Assembly (NCBI RefSeq): GCF_902500215.1
Contig: NZ_CABVOU010000033.1
Span: 186,001-250,000 of the forward strand
Reading direction: 5' to 3'
DNA length: 64,000 bases
Source: Halomonas lysinitropha
Lineage (GTDB): Bacteria; Pseudomonadota; Gammaproteobacteria; Pseudomonadales; Halomonadaceae
The first letter of the stretch is position 1, and the number at the start of each line of letters is the position of its first letter. Below the pieces are notes generated by a model. It was given only the letters and a program-made list of their open reading frames with translations. It ran no database searches and was not told the origin of the DNA. Positions 50,518 through 59,571 of the stretch are shown piece by piece. A program made the position numbers and the translations under genes.

Positions 50518-51171
50518 TTACTTGGGCAGCTTGGTCCAGCGCAGATAGGGGAAGATGGTCTCGTATTCACCGAACTTCGCCTTGGCATCCTCGTCGGAGA
50601 CCGTCGGCGGGATGATCACGTCTTCACCGACGTTCCAGTCGGCGGGTGTCGCCACGCCCTTGCCGTTGGCGGTCTGCAGGGCGTCCAGGGCGCGCAGCAC
50701 CTCGGCGAAGTTACGGCCCACGTTCATCGGGTAGGTCATGGAGAGCTTGAGCTGCTTGTCCGGCCCGATGATGAACACCGAGCGCACGGTAGCGCTGTCT
50801 GCCGGGGTGCGGCCGTCCGGCAGGTAGGCATCGGCCGGCAGCATGTCGAACTGCTTGGCGACCTTGAGGTCCTCGTCGGCGATGATCGGGAAACCGACAT
50901 CGCAGCTGGCGAAGCTGGAGATGTCATTGATCCACTTCTTGTGGTCTTCCACGCCGTCCACCGAGACGCCGATCACCTTGGTGCCGCGCTTGTTCCACTC
51001 ATCGTTGAGCTTGGCCACGGCGCCGAACTCGGTGGTGCAGACGGGAGTGAAGTCCTTGGGGTGGGAGAAGAGGATCGCCCAGTTGTCGCCGATCCACTCG
51101 TGGAAGCGGATCGGGCCCTGGCTGGTATCGGCCTCGAAATCGGGGACGACGTCATTGATGCGAAGTGACAT
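50518..51171 (-). CDS. Peroxiredoxin (1-Cys / Prx6-type AhpC/TSA family)
   Basis: A 217-residue thiol peroxidase reducing hydrogen peroxide and organic peroxides. The peroxidatic cysteine is Cys45 in HPKDFTPVCTTEFG, and the Prx6-type tail with VATPADWNVGEDVIIPPTVSDEDA and FPYLRWTKLP is present. There is no second conserved cysteine at the usual 2-Cys Prx resolving position. The ATG at 51171 starts the family sequence MSLRINDVVPDFEADTS. An AT-rich 225-bp spacer, with the most A/T around 51305-51350, separates it from xseA. Confidence 0.93.
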   Translation of the reverse strand: MSLRINDVVPDFEADTSQGPIRFHEWIGDNWAILFSHPKDFTPVCTTEFGAVAKLNDEWNKRGTKVIGVSVDGVEDHKKWINDISSFASCDVGFPIIADEDLKVAKQFDMLPADAYLPDGRTPADSATVRSVFIIGPDKQLKLSMTYPMNVGRNFAEVLRALDALQTANGKGVATPADWNVGEDVIIPPTVSDEDAKAKFGEYETIFPYLRWTKLPK

Positions 51172-51396
51172 GGTGCAACTCCCTATCGTTCTGGTGGTTG
51201 AAGCTGCCGGCACGCTTGCTGCCATGCTGGCAGTGAAAGCCGTGTTGAGCGTTCCGACATTGTCGGGCCTGGCGGCGCTCTGGACAACGGCCCGGCAGCG
51301 CCTTCTTATTTTTTCAAAGACTAACTTTATACGATAAAACTATATCAACCAGCGGCAAAGGTCGCCAAGGGGCGGAGTGTCGCACCCATGCCGGTC

Positions 51397-52740
51397 TCAT
51401 TCGCCATCGCTTTCGCGTACCCGCAGGGCGAGGCGCCCTTCGCCCAGACGCGCCTCGAGCGCCTGACCGGGCACAACCTCGCTTGCCCGCCGGATGACCT
51501 GTCCTTGTTCGTCCTCGAGGATGGCGTAGCCCCGCCCCAGCACCGCCAGCGGGCTGACGGCCTGAAGCTCGCGCACCAGTCCGCCCAGCCGCTCGCGATG
51601 GTGGGCCAGCTCTCGCGGCATGGCCTGATGGAGCCGTCCGCGGGCTCGCGTGAGCCGCTGTTCGGCCTGCTCCACCAGCCGGCCCGGCGAGCGCAGCACA
51701 AGGCGCTGGCGCAGGTGTTGCTCTCGGCGCTGTTCGCCGTCGAGCCGGGCCTGCATGGCCCGCCGCAGGCGTCCTTCCAGCTCGGCCAGTTGCCGGCGGC
51801 GCGCGGCCAGCACCTCGCCGGGGTGGCGCAGCCGGGCCCGCAGGTGATCCAGCCGCTGGGCTTCGGTCTCCAGGCGGGCGCGCTGGGCCCTGATGAGCCG
51901 CTCGGCCAGCCGCTCGAGGCGGTGGCGCCGTTCGTGGCGGTCGGGCACCAGCTGCTCGGCGGCGGCGGAAGGCGTTGGGGCGCGCATGTCGGCGGCGAAG
52001 TCGGCCAGGGTGACATCCACCTCGTGGCCCACCGCCGACATCACCGGCAACCGCGAATGGAAGATTGCGCGCGCCAGGTGCTCGTCATTGAAGGCCCACA
52101 GATCCTCCAGGCTGCCGCCACCGCGGGTGATCAGGATGGCGTCGTGGGCCGGGTCCAGCGCCGGCTGGCGGTTGAGCAGCCCCAGAGCCGAGATCAGCGC
52201 CGGGGCGGCCTCGCGCCCCTGCACCGGCACCGGGATCAGCGTCACCTGCGTAAGCGGCCAGCGTGCCGCCAGCACCGCCAGCACATCGCGGATCGCCGCG
52301 CCGGTGGGCGAAGTGAGCACCAGCAGGTGGCGCGGCGGATAGGGCAGGGGACGTGCGTTGGCGAATACGCCCTCGACGGCGAGTCGGGCCTTGAGCCGCT
52401 CGAAGGCCGCCAGCAGCTCGCCTTCGCCCGCCGCCTGTACCGCCTCGACGATCAGCTGATAGTCGCCGCGTGGCTCGAACAGCGACACCTGGCCGCGGAC
52501 CTTGACCCGGTCGCCGTCGCGCAGTGGGGCGGCCACGAAGCGCACCCGGGGGCGGAACAGGGCGCAACGCAGCTGGGCCCGATCATCCTTGAGGGTGAAG
52601 TAGATGTGCCCCGAGCCCGGCCGCGACACTCCGGAGAGCTCGCCCTCCACCCACACCTCGCCGAGATCCTGCTCCAGCGCCTGGCGGGCGCGGCGATTGA
52701 GCTCGCTGACGGAGAGGGCGGCGTTCTCGAGGCGAGGCAT
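51397..52740 (-). CDS. xseA: Exodeoxyribonuclease VII large subunit
   Basis: A 447-residue XseA, the catalytic subunit of ExoVII, which degrades single-stranded DNA from both ends with XseB. An N-terminal OB fold (LSVSELNRRARQALEQDLGEVWVEGELSG... GHIYFTLKDDRAQLRCALF) is followed by the catalytic core with SPTGAAIRDVLAVL, the GGGSLEDLWAFND motif and MSAVGHEVDVTLADFAADMRAPTPSAAAE, then a coiled-coil C-terminus. Start taken at the ATG at 52740; a longer frame exists but lacks homology. It is divergent from guaB. The small subunit xseB is not in the window. Confidence 0.96.
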   Translation of the reverse strand: MPRLENAALSVSELNRRARQALEQDLGEVWVEGELSGVSRPGSGHIYFTLKDDRAQLRCALFRPRVRFVAAPLRDGDRVKVRGQVSLFEPRGDYQLIVEAVQAAGEGELLAAFERLKARLAVEGVFANARPLPYPPRHLLVLTSPTGAAIRDVLAVLAARWPLTQVTLIPVPVQGREAAPALISALGLLNRQPALDPAHDAILITRGGGSLEDLWAFNDEHLARAIFHSRLPVMSAVGHEVDVTLADFAADMRAPTPSAAAEQLVPDRHERRHRLERLAERLIRAQRARLETEAQRLDHLRARLRHPGEVLAARRRQLAELEGRLRRAMQARLDGEQRREQHLRQRLVLRSPGRLVEQAEQRLTRARGRLHQAMPRELAHHRERLGGLVRELQAVSPLAVLGRGYAILEDEQGQVIRRASEVVPGQALEARLGEGRLALRVRESDGE

Positions 52741-52884
52741 GGCGTGATCATCCCTGGCGAGTGGAGGCCAATACCCTAGCATGTGCCGCGGTTCCGGGTG
52801 CAGCGCCCCTCCCGTCGGCCTGTCGCCGGAGCCGTCACGAGCGGTAGTACGATCAGTGATACTCCTCGGTACCCGTGACTCGCA

Positions 52885-52914
52885 TTGCCGCCCCCCGGCC
52901 GGGGTCGCTATAAT
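52885..52914 (+). promoter_or_regulatory. Sigma-70 promoter of guaB
   Basis: TTGCCG (52885-52890), an 18-bp spacer and a perfect TATAAT (52909-52914), 50 bp before the guaB start. The discriminator region after the -10 is G-rich (GGGGGA). Confidence 0.75.
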
Positions 52915-52963
52915 GGGGGATTAACTTCACTCCCTCCCACCAGTTCACTGGGTGTTGCCGCCT

Positions 52964-54433
52964 ATGTTACGTATGGCCCAAGAAGCTCTTACGTTCGATG
53001 ACGTATTACTCGTGCCCGGGTATTCTGATGTCCTGCCCAACGACGTCAGCCTCAGGACCCGCCTGACCCGCGACCTCTTCCTGAATATCCCCCTGCTTTC
53101 CGCGGCCATGGATACCGTCACCGAGGCCCGCCTGGCCATCGCCATGGCCCAGGAAGGCGGCATCGGCATCATCCACAAGAGCATGACCATCGCCCACCAG
53201 GCCGCCGAAGTGCGCAAGGTCAAGAAGCACGAGAGCGTGATCGTCAAGGATCCCATTACCGTGGGGCCCAAGGCCAAGCTGGCGGACCTGCTGGCCATGG
53301 CCGACGAGCATGGCTTTTCGGGTTTCCCGGTCGTGGAGGGCGAGACCCTGGTGGGTCTGGTGACCCAGCGCGACATGCGCTTCCAGCCCAATCAGGGCGA
53401 CAGCGTGGCCGACATCATGACCCCCGGTGAGAAGCTCGTCACCGTGCCGGTGGGCACCGGGCTCGATATCATCAAGGGTAAGATGCAGGAGCACCGCATC
53501 GAGAAGATGCTGGTGGTGGACGACGACTTCCGCCTGCGTGGCCTGGTCACTTTCCAGGACATCGAGAAGGCCCGCACCTTTCCCTACGCCGCCAAGGATG
53601 CCGACGGTCGCCTGCTGGTCGGTGCCGCCGTGGGCACCGGCCCCGAGACCCCCGACCGCGTCGCCGCGCTGGCCGAGGCCGGTGTCGATGTCGTGGTCGT
53701 CGACACCGCCCACGGTCATTCCAGTGGCGTGATCGAGCGGGTGCGCTGGGTGAAGGAGCACTTTCCGCAGATCCAGGTGGTGGGCGGCAATATCGCCACC
53801 GCGGAGGCCGCCCAGGCGCTGGCCGAGGCCGGCGCCGATGCCGTCAAGGTGGGGATTGGCCCCGGCTCCATCTGCACCACCCGCATCGTCGCCGGCGTGG
53901 GCGTGCCGCAGATCACCGCCGTCTCCAACGTGGCCGCGGCACTAGTGCCCTACGATATCCCGCTGATCGCCGACGGCGGCGTGCGCTTCTCCGGGGACCT
54001 GGCCAAGGCCGTGGCCGCCGGCGCCAGCACCGTGATGGTCGGTGGCCTGCTGGCCGGCACCGAGGAAGCCCCGGGCGAGATCGAACTCTATCAGGGCCGC
54101 ACCTACAAGGCCTACCGCGGCATGGGGTCGATGGGGGCCATGTCCCAGAAGCAGGGCAGTGCCGACCGCTACTTCCAGGACAAGAGCGAGGGCGCCGAGA
54201 AGCTGGTGCCGGAAGGTATCGAAGGTCGCGTGCCCTACAAGGGCATGATGAGTGGCATCGTCCACCAGTTGATGGGCGGCCTGCGCGCCTCCATGGGCTA
54301 CACCGGCTGCCGCGACATCCAGGAGATGCGCACCAAGCCGCAGTTCATGCAGATCACCGGTGCCGGTTTCGCCGAGTCACACGTGCATGACGTGCAGATC
54401 ACCAAGGAAGCCCCCAACTACCGCGCGGGTTGA
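52964..54433 (+). CDS. guaB: Inosine-5'-monophosphate dehydrogenase
   Basis: A 489-residue IMPDH oxidising IMP to XMP in guanine nucleotide synthesis. The start [25 protein letters not shown] is the family N-terminus. Two CBS domains (about 95-205) are inserted in the TIM barrel. The catalytic loop [17 protein letters not shown] holds the active-site Cys near residue 305, followed by [20 protein letters not shown] and the flap segment [21 protein letters not shown]. Start set at the ATG at 52964, not at the GTG 12 bp earlier, by homology. It forms an operon with guaA. Confidence 0.98.
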   Translation: MLRMAQEALTFDDVLLVPGYSDVLPNDVSLRTRLTRDLFLNIPLLSAAMDTVTEARLAIAMAQEGGIGIIHKSMTIAHQAAEVRKVKKHESVIVKDPITVGPKAKLADLLAMADEHGFSGFPVVEGETLVGLVTQRDMRFQPNQGDSVADIMTPGEKLVTVPVGTGLDIIKGKMQEHRIEKMLVVDDDFRLRGLVTFQDIEKARTFPYAAKDADGRLLVGAAVGTGPETPDRVAALAEAGVDVVVVDTAHGHSSGVIERVRWVKEHFPQIQVVGGNIATAEAAQALAEAGADAVKVGIGPGSICTTRIVAGVGVPQITAVSNVAAALVPYDIPLIADGGVRFSGDLAKAVAAGASTVMVGGLLAGTEEAPGEIELYQGRTYKAYRGMGSMGAMSQKQGSADRYFQDKSEGAEKLVPEGIEGRVPYKGMMSGIVHQLMGGLRASMGYTGCRDIQEMRTKPQFMQITGAGFAESHVHDVQITKEAPNYRAG

Positions 54434-54434
54434 A

Positions 54435-54490
54435 CCAAGCTTGACGCCGGAAGCTTGAAGCTGGAAGTGGCCGCGCCGCTTCCAGCTTTC
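54435..54490 (+). repeat. AGCTTGAAGCTG-type repeats and hairpin in the guaB-guaA spacer
   Basis: The spacer starts with short repeats built on AAGCTTGA/AAGCTGGAAG, close to the stretch after zipA (26177-26195). AAGCTGGAAG (54458-54467) pairs with CTTCCAGCTT (54479-54488) around an 11-nt loop. It may partly terminate transcription between guaB and guaA. Confidence 0.5.
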
Positions 54491-54528
54491 GTGTTTCCGG
54501 GCCGTTCGCCTCTCAAAGGAAAGGCCTC

Positions 54529-56106
54529 ATGACCGATATCCATGCCCACAAGATCCTGATCCTCGACTTCGGCTCCCAGTACACCCAGTTGATCGCCCGC
54601 CGGGTGCGCGAGATCGGCGTCTATTCCGAGGTGCGCGCCTTCGATATTACCGAGGCCGAGATCCGCGAGTACGCGCCCAACGGGATCATCCTCGCCGGCG
54701 GCCCGGAATCCGTCACCGAACTGGATTCGCCCCGCGCCCCCCAGTGCGTGTTCGAGATGGATCTGCCGGTGCTGGGTATCTGCTACGGCATGCAGACCAT
54801 GGCCGAGCAGCTCGGTGGCGCGGTGGAGGGCTCGAAGGTTCACGAGTTCGGTTACGCCCAGATCCGCATCGATGAAGAGACCGCACTCTTCCGCAACATC
54901 TCCGACCACATCGACCATGAGACCGGGCGCAACCTGCTGGATGTGTGGATGAGCCACGGCGACAAGGTCTCCCGGGTGCCGAGCGAGTTCACCGTCACCG
55001 CCTCCACCCCGAGTTGCCCCATCGCCGCCATGGCCTGGGAGGAGAAGCGCTTCTATGGCGTGCAGTTCCACCCCGAGGTGACCCACACCCTCCAGGGCCT
55101 GCGCATCCTCGAGCATTTCGTGCTGGAAATCTGCGGTGCCGAGCGCCTCTGGACCCCGGCGCAGATCATCGAGGACCAGATCGAGCGCGTGCGCGAGCAG
55201 GTCGGCGATCGCCACGTGCTGCTCGGCCTCTCCGGCGGCGTCGACTCCTCGGTGGTGGCAGCACTCCTGCACAAGGCGATCGGCGACCAGCTGACCTGCG
55301 TGTTCGTCGACAACGGCCTGCTGCGCAAGGCCGAGGGCGAGCAGGTGATGGAGACCTTCGGCCGTCACATGGGCGTGAAGGTGATCCGCGTCAACGCCGA
55401 GCCGCTGTTCCTCTCCAAGCTCGAGGGCGAGGTCGACCCCGAGGCCAAGCGCAAGATCATCGGCAACACCTTCATCGAGGTGTTCGACGAGGAAGCCGCC
55501 AAGATCGAGGGCGTCGACTTCCTGGCCCAGGGCACCATCTACCCGGACGTGATCGAATCCGCCGCCAGCAAGACCGGCAAGGCCCACGTGATCAAGTCGC
55601 ACCACAACGTGGGCGGCCTGCCCGAGACCATGAAGCTCACGCTGGTCGAGCCGCTGCGCGAGCTGTTCAAGGACGAGGTGCGCAAGCTCGGCGTCGAGCT
55701 CGGCCTGCCCTACGACATGGTCTACCGCCACCCCTTCCCGGGGCCGGGCCTGGGGGTGCGCATCCTCGGTGAGGTGAAGAAGGAGTACGCCGACATCCTG
55801 CGCGAGGCCGATGCCATCTTCATCGAGGAGCTGCACCGCGCCGACTGGTACCACAAGACCAGCCAGGCCTTCGCCGTCTTCCTGCCGGTGCGCTCGGTCG
55901 GCGTGGTCGGCGACGCCCGCCGCTACGAGTGGGTGATCGCCTTGCGCGCCGTGGAGACCATCGACTTCATGACCGCCCGCTGGGCGCACCTGCCCTACGA
56001 ACTGCTGGAGACCGTCTCCAACCGCATCATCAACGAGATCACCGGCGTCTCCCGCGTGACCTACGACGTCAGCAGCAAGCCGCCGGCGACGATCGAGTGG
56101 GAGTGA
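54529..56106 (+). CDS. guaA: GMP synthase (glutamine-hydrolysing)
   Basis: A 525-residue two-domain enzyme converting XMP to GMP. The class I glutaminase domain has [18 protein letters not shown] with the nucleophilic Cys near residue 86 and QFHPEVTHT with the catalytic His and Glu near 182. The synthetase domain has the PP-loop [21 protein letters not shown] near residue 235 and the dimerisation domain with [16 protein letters not shown]. The length equals E. coli GuaA (525). An AAAGGAAAGG ribosome site precedes the ATG. It converges on hipA. Confidence 0.98.
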   Translation: MTDIHAHKILILDFGSQYTQLIARRVREIGVYSEVRAFDITEAEIREYAPNGIILAGGPESVTELDSPRAPQCVFEMDLPVLGICYGMQTMAEQLGGAVEGSKVHEFGYAQIRIDEETALFRNISDHIDHETGRNLLDVWMSHGDKVSRVPSEFTVTASTPSCPIAAMAWEEKRFYGVQFHPEVTHTLQGLRILEHFVLEICGAERLWTPAQIIEDQIERVREQVGDRHVLLGLSGGVDSSVVAALLHKAIGDQLTCVFVDNGLLRKAEGEQVMETFGRHMGVKVIRVNAEPLFLSKLEGEVDPEAKRKIIGNTFIEVFDEEAAKIEGVDFLAQGTIYPDVIESAASKTGKAHVIKSHHNVGGLPETMKLTLVEPLRELFKDEVRKLGVELGLPYDMVYRHPFPGPGLGVRILGEVKKEYADILREADAIFIEELHRADWYHKTSQAFAVFLPVRSVGVVGDARRYEWVIALRAVETIDFMTARWAHLPYELLETVSNRIINEITGVSRVTYDVSSKPPATIEWE

Positions 56107-56129
56107 GGCAGGCGTCTCTGGTATAAGCG

Positions 56130-57395
56130 TTATCCATGACTCGCCGCCCACCGCTCCGGAAGCTTCCGGCAGTTGCCCCTCAAGCGCTGCTGCAATCTCT
56201 CCAGCAGCTTCTGTTCGGTGCCTTGAGGGGCCTCTGCACTCAGGGTCGCTATGGTGCTATCGATGGCCGCCGGCATGCGTTCGGCGAGTTTGAGTCCCTG
56301 GCGAAGGAAGTAGCGTGGCTGGAACCGCATCGCGCGGGCTAGCGTTTCAAGGTGTGAACGCTCGATATGGCCGGGGCGATCCTCTCCGGCAACGCGAAAC
56401 GCGAAGCGGCGTGACAGCGCGCTGTAGAGCGTCGTGCTCATCAGGTCGTAGAACGGCGCCAACCTTGGCCCCTCGTCGGTGTAGAGGATGGCGAGGTTCT
56501 TGGCGTGGCTGTCGTTATTGCCGATCAGCAGATTGAAGAAGAACCAGCCGATCAGGCGCTGCAGGTCCTTGGCCGGCGTGCCGACCTGCTGCAGGAGTTC
56601 GCGACAGCGCGCCAGGCCTGGACCGCCGTCACTTTCGTATTTGATCAGTGACGGTGTTCCGGCGAGCTGGCAGACGTCGAGCTGGTGCAGGCGTCGCAGC
56701 CCGCCCTGCTCATCGGGTACGCGGTCATATCGGCGTACCAGGCAGGCCCGGGTCTCGGGCTGGTAGCTGGCCTCGGCGACCCCGAGCCCAAGCTCGGTGG
56801 CCAGTTGCATACAGAAGGTCTCGTTGATGGCGGAGCCCCATACGCCTCTCAGGCCCTGGATGTCCGGCTTGAGGATATGGCTGGACGGCGCCGATCCTTC
56901 CGGTATGGCGGGGCTCCCGTCTTCAAGCACCATCAGCAGGAGCTTGTCCTGAGCCCCGGCCAGCGAGATGCGGGCTTCCTCGTCCTGCTGGGAGAGCAAG
57001 GGGCCGCGTTCCCGGTGCTGTAGGTGTTCCGCTAGCGCTTCCCAGCTGATGGGGCGATAGGTCGGTGGAGCCGGTGATTCGCCCGGTGGTAGCAGGGTGA
57101 AGCCGCTGGCCGTGTCCCCGCCGATGGCCTTCAGCAGACCGAAGACGGTGTTGGTGTGGTGACGAAGCTCCAGGTGGTGGCGCAGGTCGCCTTCCGGCAG
57201 CAGGTTCTCGAAGTAGGCCAGCACCTCATGACCAACGTGAAGGCGCCGCGTAAGCAGCAGCGAAGGCGATAGACTCACCGCCTCCGGATGCGCCTGCCAT
57301 GCGGGGGCATACTCGAAGTGCAGCGGTTCAGCGTCATACAGCCGACCCACATAGCGGTCGCCGTGGTAAACCTCCAGGCTGCCCTCACTCGCCAT
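56130..57395 (-). CDS. hipA: HipA-type serine/threonine kinase toxin
   Basis: A 421-residue HipA-family kinase; E. coli HipA phosphorylates glutamyl-tRNA synthetase and triggers persistence. The N-terminal subdomain 1 (VYHGDRYVGRLYDAEPLHFEYAPAW) is followed by ISLAGAQDKLLLM (the ATP-binding segment), SSHILKPDIQG, the catalytic GNNDSHAKNLAILY near residue 300 and FYDLMSTTLY with the Mg-binding Asp. All key motifs look intact. I chose the ATG at 57395 rather than the GTG at 57407 because AAGGGTGG is well spaced from it. It overlaps hipB by 11 bp, the usual coupling of antitoxin and toxin. Confidence 0.93.
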   Translation of the reverse strand: MASEGSLEVYHGDRYVGRLYDAEPLHFEYAPAWQAHPEAVSLSPSLLLTRRLHVGHEVLAYFENLLPEGDLRHHLELRHHTNTVFGLLKAIGGDTASGFTLLPPGESPAPPTYRPISWEALAEHLQHRERGPLLSQQDEEARISLAGAQDKLLLMVLEDGSPAIPEGSAPSSHILKPDIQGLRGVWGSAINETFCMQLATELGLGVAEASYQPETRACLVRRYDRVPDEQGGLRRLHQLDVCQLAGTPSLIKYESDGGPGLARCRELLQQVGTPAKDLQRLIGWFFFNLLIGNNDSHAKNLAILYTDEGPRLAPFYDLMSTTLYSALSRRFAFRVAGEDRPGHIERSHLETLARAMRFQPRYFLRQGLKLAERMPAAIDSTIATLSAEAPQGTEQKLLERLQQRLRGNCRKLPERWAASHG

Positions 57396-57654
57396 GGTGG
57401 TTGCCACCCTTGCGCCGCACGATCACTTCGAGTCCCATCAGGTCCAGCACGTCCAACACCTTTTGGAGTTGCAGGGTCGGCTTGCCCCGCTCCAGGTCGA
57501 CGATGAAGCGATTTCCGGTGCCGGCCAGCCCGGCCAGGTCGGTCTGCAGCAGCCCCTGCTCGGCGCGTAGTTGACGCACCAGCTTGCCGAGGTCTTCGCT
57601 GTGGCGAATGGGAACGGCCAAGGGGGCCGGCGCAGGGACGTCGTGTGTTGGCAT
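57385..57654 (-). CDS. hipB: HipB-like antitoxin (helix-turn-helix)
   Basis: An 89-residue Xre-family protein with the HTH at residues about 20-75 (EDLGKLVRQLRAEQGLLQTDLAGLAGTGNRFIVDLERGKPTLQLQKVLDVLDLMGLEVIV). HipB neutralises HipA and represses the hipBA promoter by binding palindromes. Three such palindromes lie upstream, spaced by exactly 50 bp. The N-terminal 18 residues are proline/alanine-rich and probably disordered. Confidence 0.92.
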   Translation of the reverse strand: MPTHDVPAPAPLAVPIRHSEDLGKLVRQLRAEQGLLQTDLAGLAGTGNRFIVDLERGKPTLQLQKVLDVLDLMGLEVIVRRKGGNHHGE

Positions 57655-57670
57655 GGCAGACTCGCGAGTG

Positions 57671-57786
57671 ATTACCGTGCGGTAATTCTAGACGCGAGTA
57701 TGGCGATCCGCAATGGAATAATTACCGAACGGTAATCTTATCGCGGATCAAGCCCTGAGTCGTTAAAACAGTTACCGTTCGGTAAT
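57671..57786 (-). promoter_or_regulatory. hipBA promoter with three phased operators
   Basis: Three near-identical 16-bp palindromes begin at 57671 (ATTACCGTGCGGTAAT), 57721 (ATTACCGAACGGTAAT) and 57771 (GTTACCGTTCGGTAAT), exactly 50 bp apart. On the minus strand, TTGCGG (57713-57708), a 17-bp spacer and TAGAAT (57690-57685) form a likely promoter whose -10 and start are covered by the first operator. HipB is the expected ligand. Confidence 0.82.
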
Positions 57787-58028
57787 TTTTTTTCACGTAT
57801 GCTCCCTTGCGCTATTGTTCGATTCACGTCAAAAACTCCCATGCCCATGCTGCAGTTATGCTACGAATTTGGCTTTCAAGGAATAAGCCGATGACAGCAC
57901 TCTCCCAACTATCCGCTCTGAAGCGCTCCGCAACGCCGAAGTCAACGAGGCCGTCAGCTTTGCGGCTTCACCGTTGACGCTGTTGGGCGGAACGCCCTGG
58001 GGGCCCACCACACGAGGTTCTTGCTTGG
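57787..58028 (+). other. Non-coding or degenerate stretch between the hip operators and ychJ
   Basis: About 240 bp with no recognisable gene. A 24-codon frame from an ATG at 57890 with an AAGGA ribosome site stops at 57976; another frame through the same stretch stays open and could be a gene remnant, but matches nothing I know. It is noticeably AT-richer before 57880 than after. Confidence 0.4.
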
Positions 58029-58490
58029 ATGAAACAGCCGGTCCGCACAGCTTGCCCCTGCGGCAGCGGTCGTCCACTCACCGACTGCTGCGGGCGCTAT
58101 CATGCCGGCGAGTGGCCGCCGACTCCCGAGGCGTTGATGCGCTCGCGCTACAGCGCCTTCGTGCTCGACCTTCCCGACTACCTGCTGGCGACCTGGCACC
58201 CGAGCACCCGGCCGTCGAGCCTTGGGCCAGACGCCGTGACCGTCTGGAAGTGTCTCGAGGTGCTCGAGAGCGGCGAGGAGGGCGAGAGGGGATGGGTGCA
58301 TTTCCGCGCCACCTTCCGCGAGGGCAAACGCTGGTCGGTGCTGGAAGAGTCCTCACGCTTCGTGCGCGAGGCGGGGCGCTGGTTCTATCTCGATGGCAAC
58401 CCTGCTGTCCATCGGCTCAAGCCCGGCCGCAATGCGCCCTGCCCCTGCGGCAGCGGGCGCAAGTTCAAGTCCTGCTGTGGCCCGTTCTAA
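58029..58490 (+). CDS. ychJ: YchJ family protein (UPF0225) with two SEC-C motifs
   Basis: A 153-residue protein with a cysteine-rich SEC-C zinc motif at each end: CPCGSGRPLTDCCGRYH at residues 9-25 and NAPCPCGSGRKFKSCCGPF at the C-terminus. Between them is an NTF2-like region (AEALMRSRYSAFVLDLPDYLLATWHPSTRP... WVHFRATFREGKRWSVLEESSRFVREAGRWFYLDG). The length and arrangement match E. coli YchJ (152 residues). The function is unknown; SEC-C motifs otherwise bind zinc and SecB in SecA. Confidence 0.93.
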   Translation: MKQPVRTACPCGSGRPLTDCCGRYHAGEWPPTPEALMRSRYSAFVLDLPDYLLATWHPSTRPSSLGPDAVTVWKCLEVLESGEEGERGWVHFRATFREGKRWSVLEESSRFVREAGRWFYLDGNPAVHRLKPGRNAPCPCGSGRKFKSCCGPF

Positions 58491-58644
58491 CGGAGTAGGT
58501 TGCGTTTGTTTATGGTGCGGGTGAGCCGCAACGGCCGGCGAACTCGCGGATGAAGGATTGAGAGGTTATCGTCGGAGGCATCGTTTTTCGCCCGCTGTGC
58601 CCGGCGCCGGGCGATCGTCCCTCACCCGCCATTCAGGAGATTTC

Positions 58645-59529
58645 ATGAGCCAGGGTAACGAGTACGTTCCGCCGCGAGTGTGGACCTGGGAGAAGGCCAG
58701 CGGCGGCACCTTCTCCAGCATCAACCGCCCGATTGCCGGGCCCACCCACGAAAAGGAATTGCCGGTGGGCCATCATCCCTTCCAGCTCTACTCCATGGGC
58801 ACGCCCAACGGCGTAAAGGCCACGGTGATGTTCGAGGAGCTGCTGGCGCGGGGCCACGAGGGCGCCGAGTACGATGCCTGGCTGATCCGCATCGGCGAGG
58901 GTGACCAGTTCGGAAGTGGCTTCGTCGGGATCAACCCTAACTCCAAGATTCCGGCGATGGTCGATCGCAGCACGCCCGAGGCGATCCGGGTGTTCGAGTC
59001 GGGCGCGATCCTGCTCTACCTGGCGGAAAAATTCGGCGAGTTCCTGCCGGATGATCCGGCGGGACGCACCGAGACGCTGAACTGGCTGTTCTGGCAGATG
59101 GGCAGCGCGCCCTTCCTGGGTGGCGGCTTCGGCCACTTCTACGCCTACGCGCCGGAGAAGCTGGAATACCCCATCGACCGCTACGCCATGGAGACCAAGC
59201 GGCAGCTCGACGTGCTTGATCGCCGCCTGGCCGAGACGCGCTACCTGGCGGGCGACACCTACACCATCGCTGACATCGCCAGCTGGCCCTGGTACGGCCA
59301 GCTGGCGCTGGACCGGCTCTACGACGCCGGTGAATTCCTGCAGGTGCAGGAGTACCGGAACGTGCAGCGCTGGGCACGCGATATCGACGGTCGCGACGCC
59401 GTGCAGCGCGGGCGCATGGTCAACCGCACCTTCGGCGAGCCGGAGATGCAGCTCCACGAGCGCCATGACGCCAGTGACTTCGAACTGCGTACCGAGGACA
59501 AGCTGGCGGGTGAGAAGGGCCACGCCTGA
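58645..59529 (+). CDS. yghU: Glutathione S-transferase-like protein YghU
   Basis: A 294-residue member of the YghU/YfcG branch of the GST superfamily, which bind glutathione disulfide and act as disulfide-bond reductases. The N-terminal extension (EYVPPRVWTWEKASGGTFSSINRPIAGPTHEKELPVGHHPFQLYS) is the YghU hallmark. The thioredoxin-like domain has STPNG-type SMGTPNGVKATVMFEEL, NPNSKIPAMVD and ESGAILLYLAEKFG, and the C-terminal helical domain has YTIADIASWPWYG. An AGGAGAT ribosome site fixes the ATG at 58645. Confidence 0.92.
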   Translation: MSQGNEYVPPRVWTWEKASGGTFSSINRPIAGPTHEKELPVGHHPFQLYSMGTPNGVKATVMFEELLARGHEGAEYDAWLIRIGEGDQFGSGFVGINPNSKIPAMVDRSTPEAIRVFESGAILLYLAEKFGEFLPDDPAGRTETLNWLFWQMGSAPFLGGGFGHFYAYAPEKLEYPIDRYAMETKRQLDVLDRRLAETRYLAGDTYTIADIASWPWYGQLALDRLYDAGEFLQVQEYRNVQRWARDIDGRDAVQRGRMVNRTFGEPEMQLHERHDASDFELRTEDKLAGEKGHA

Positions 59530-59571
59530 AAGCGCGAGGCACCGGCGTCCTCATGCCCGGCCGATGCCGCG

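Noticed and set aside
51172..51396. OxyR-like sequence (ATAG...GTAT) in the AT-rich peroxiredoxin upstream region
   Set aside because: Only one half-site approximates the motif, with two mismatches, and no second half-site follows at the right spacing.
51388..52779. A 463-codon open frame on the plus strand opposite xseA
   Set aside because: It mirrors the xseA codons in a GC-rich gene, has no ribosome site and no family features; xseA on the other strand is fully canonical.
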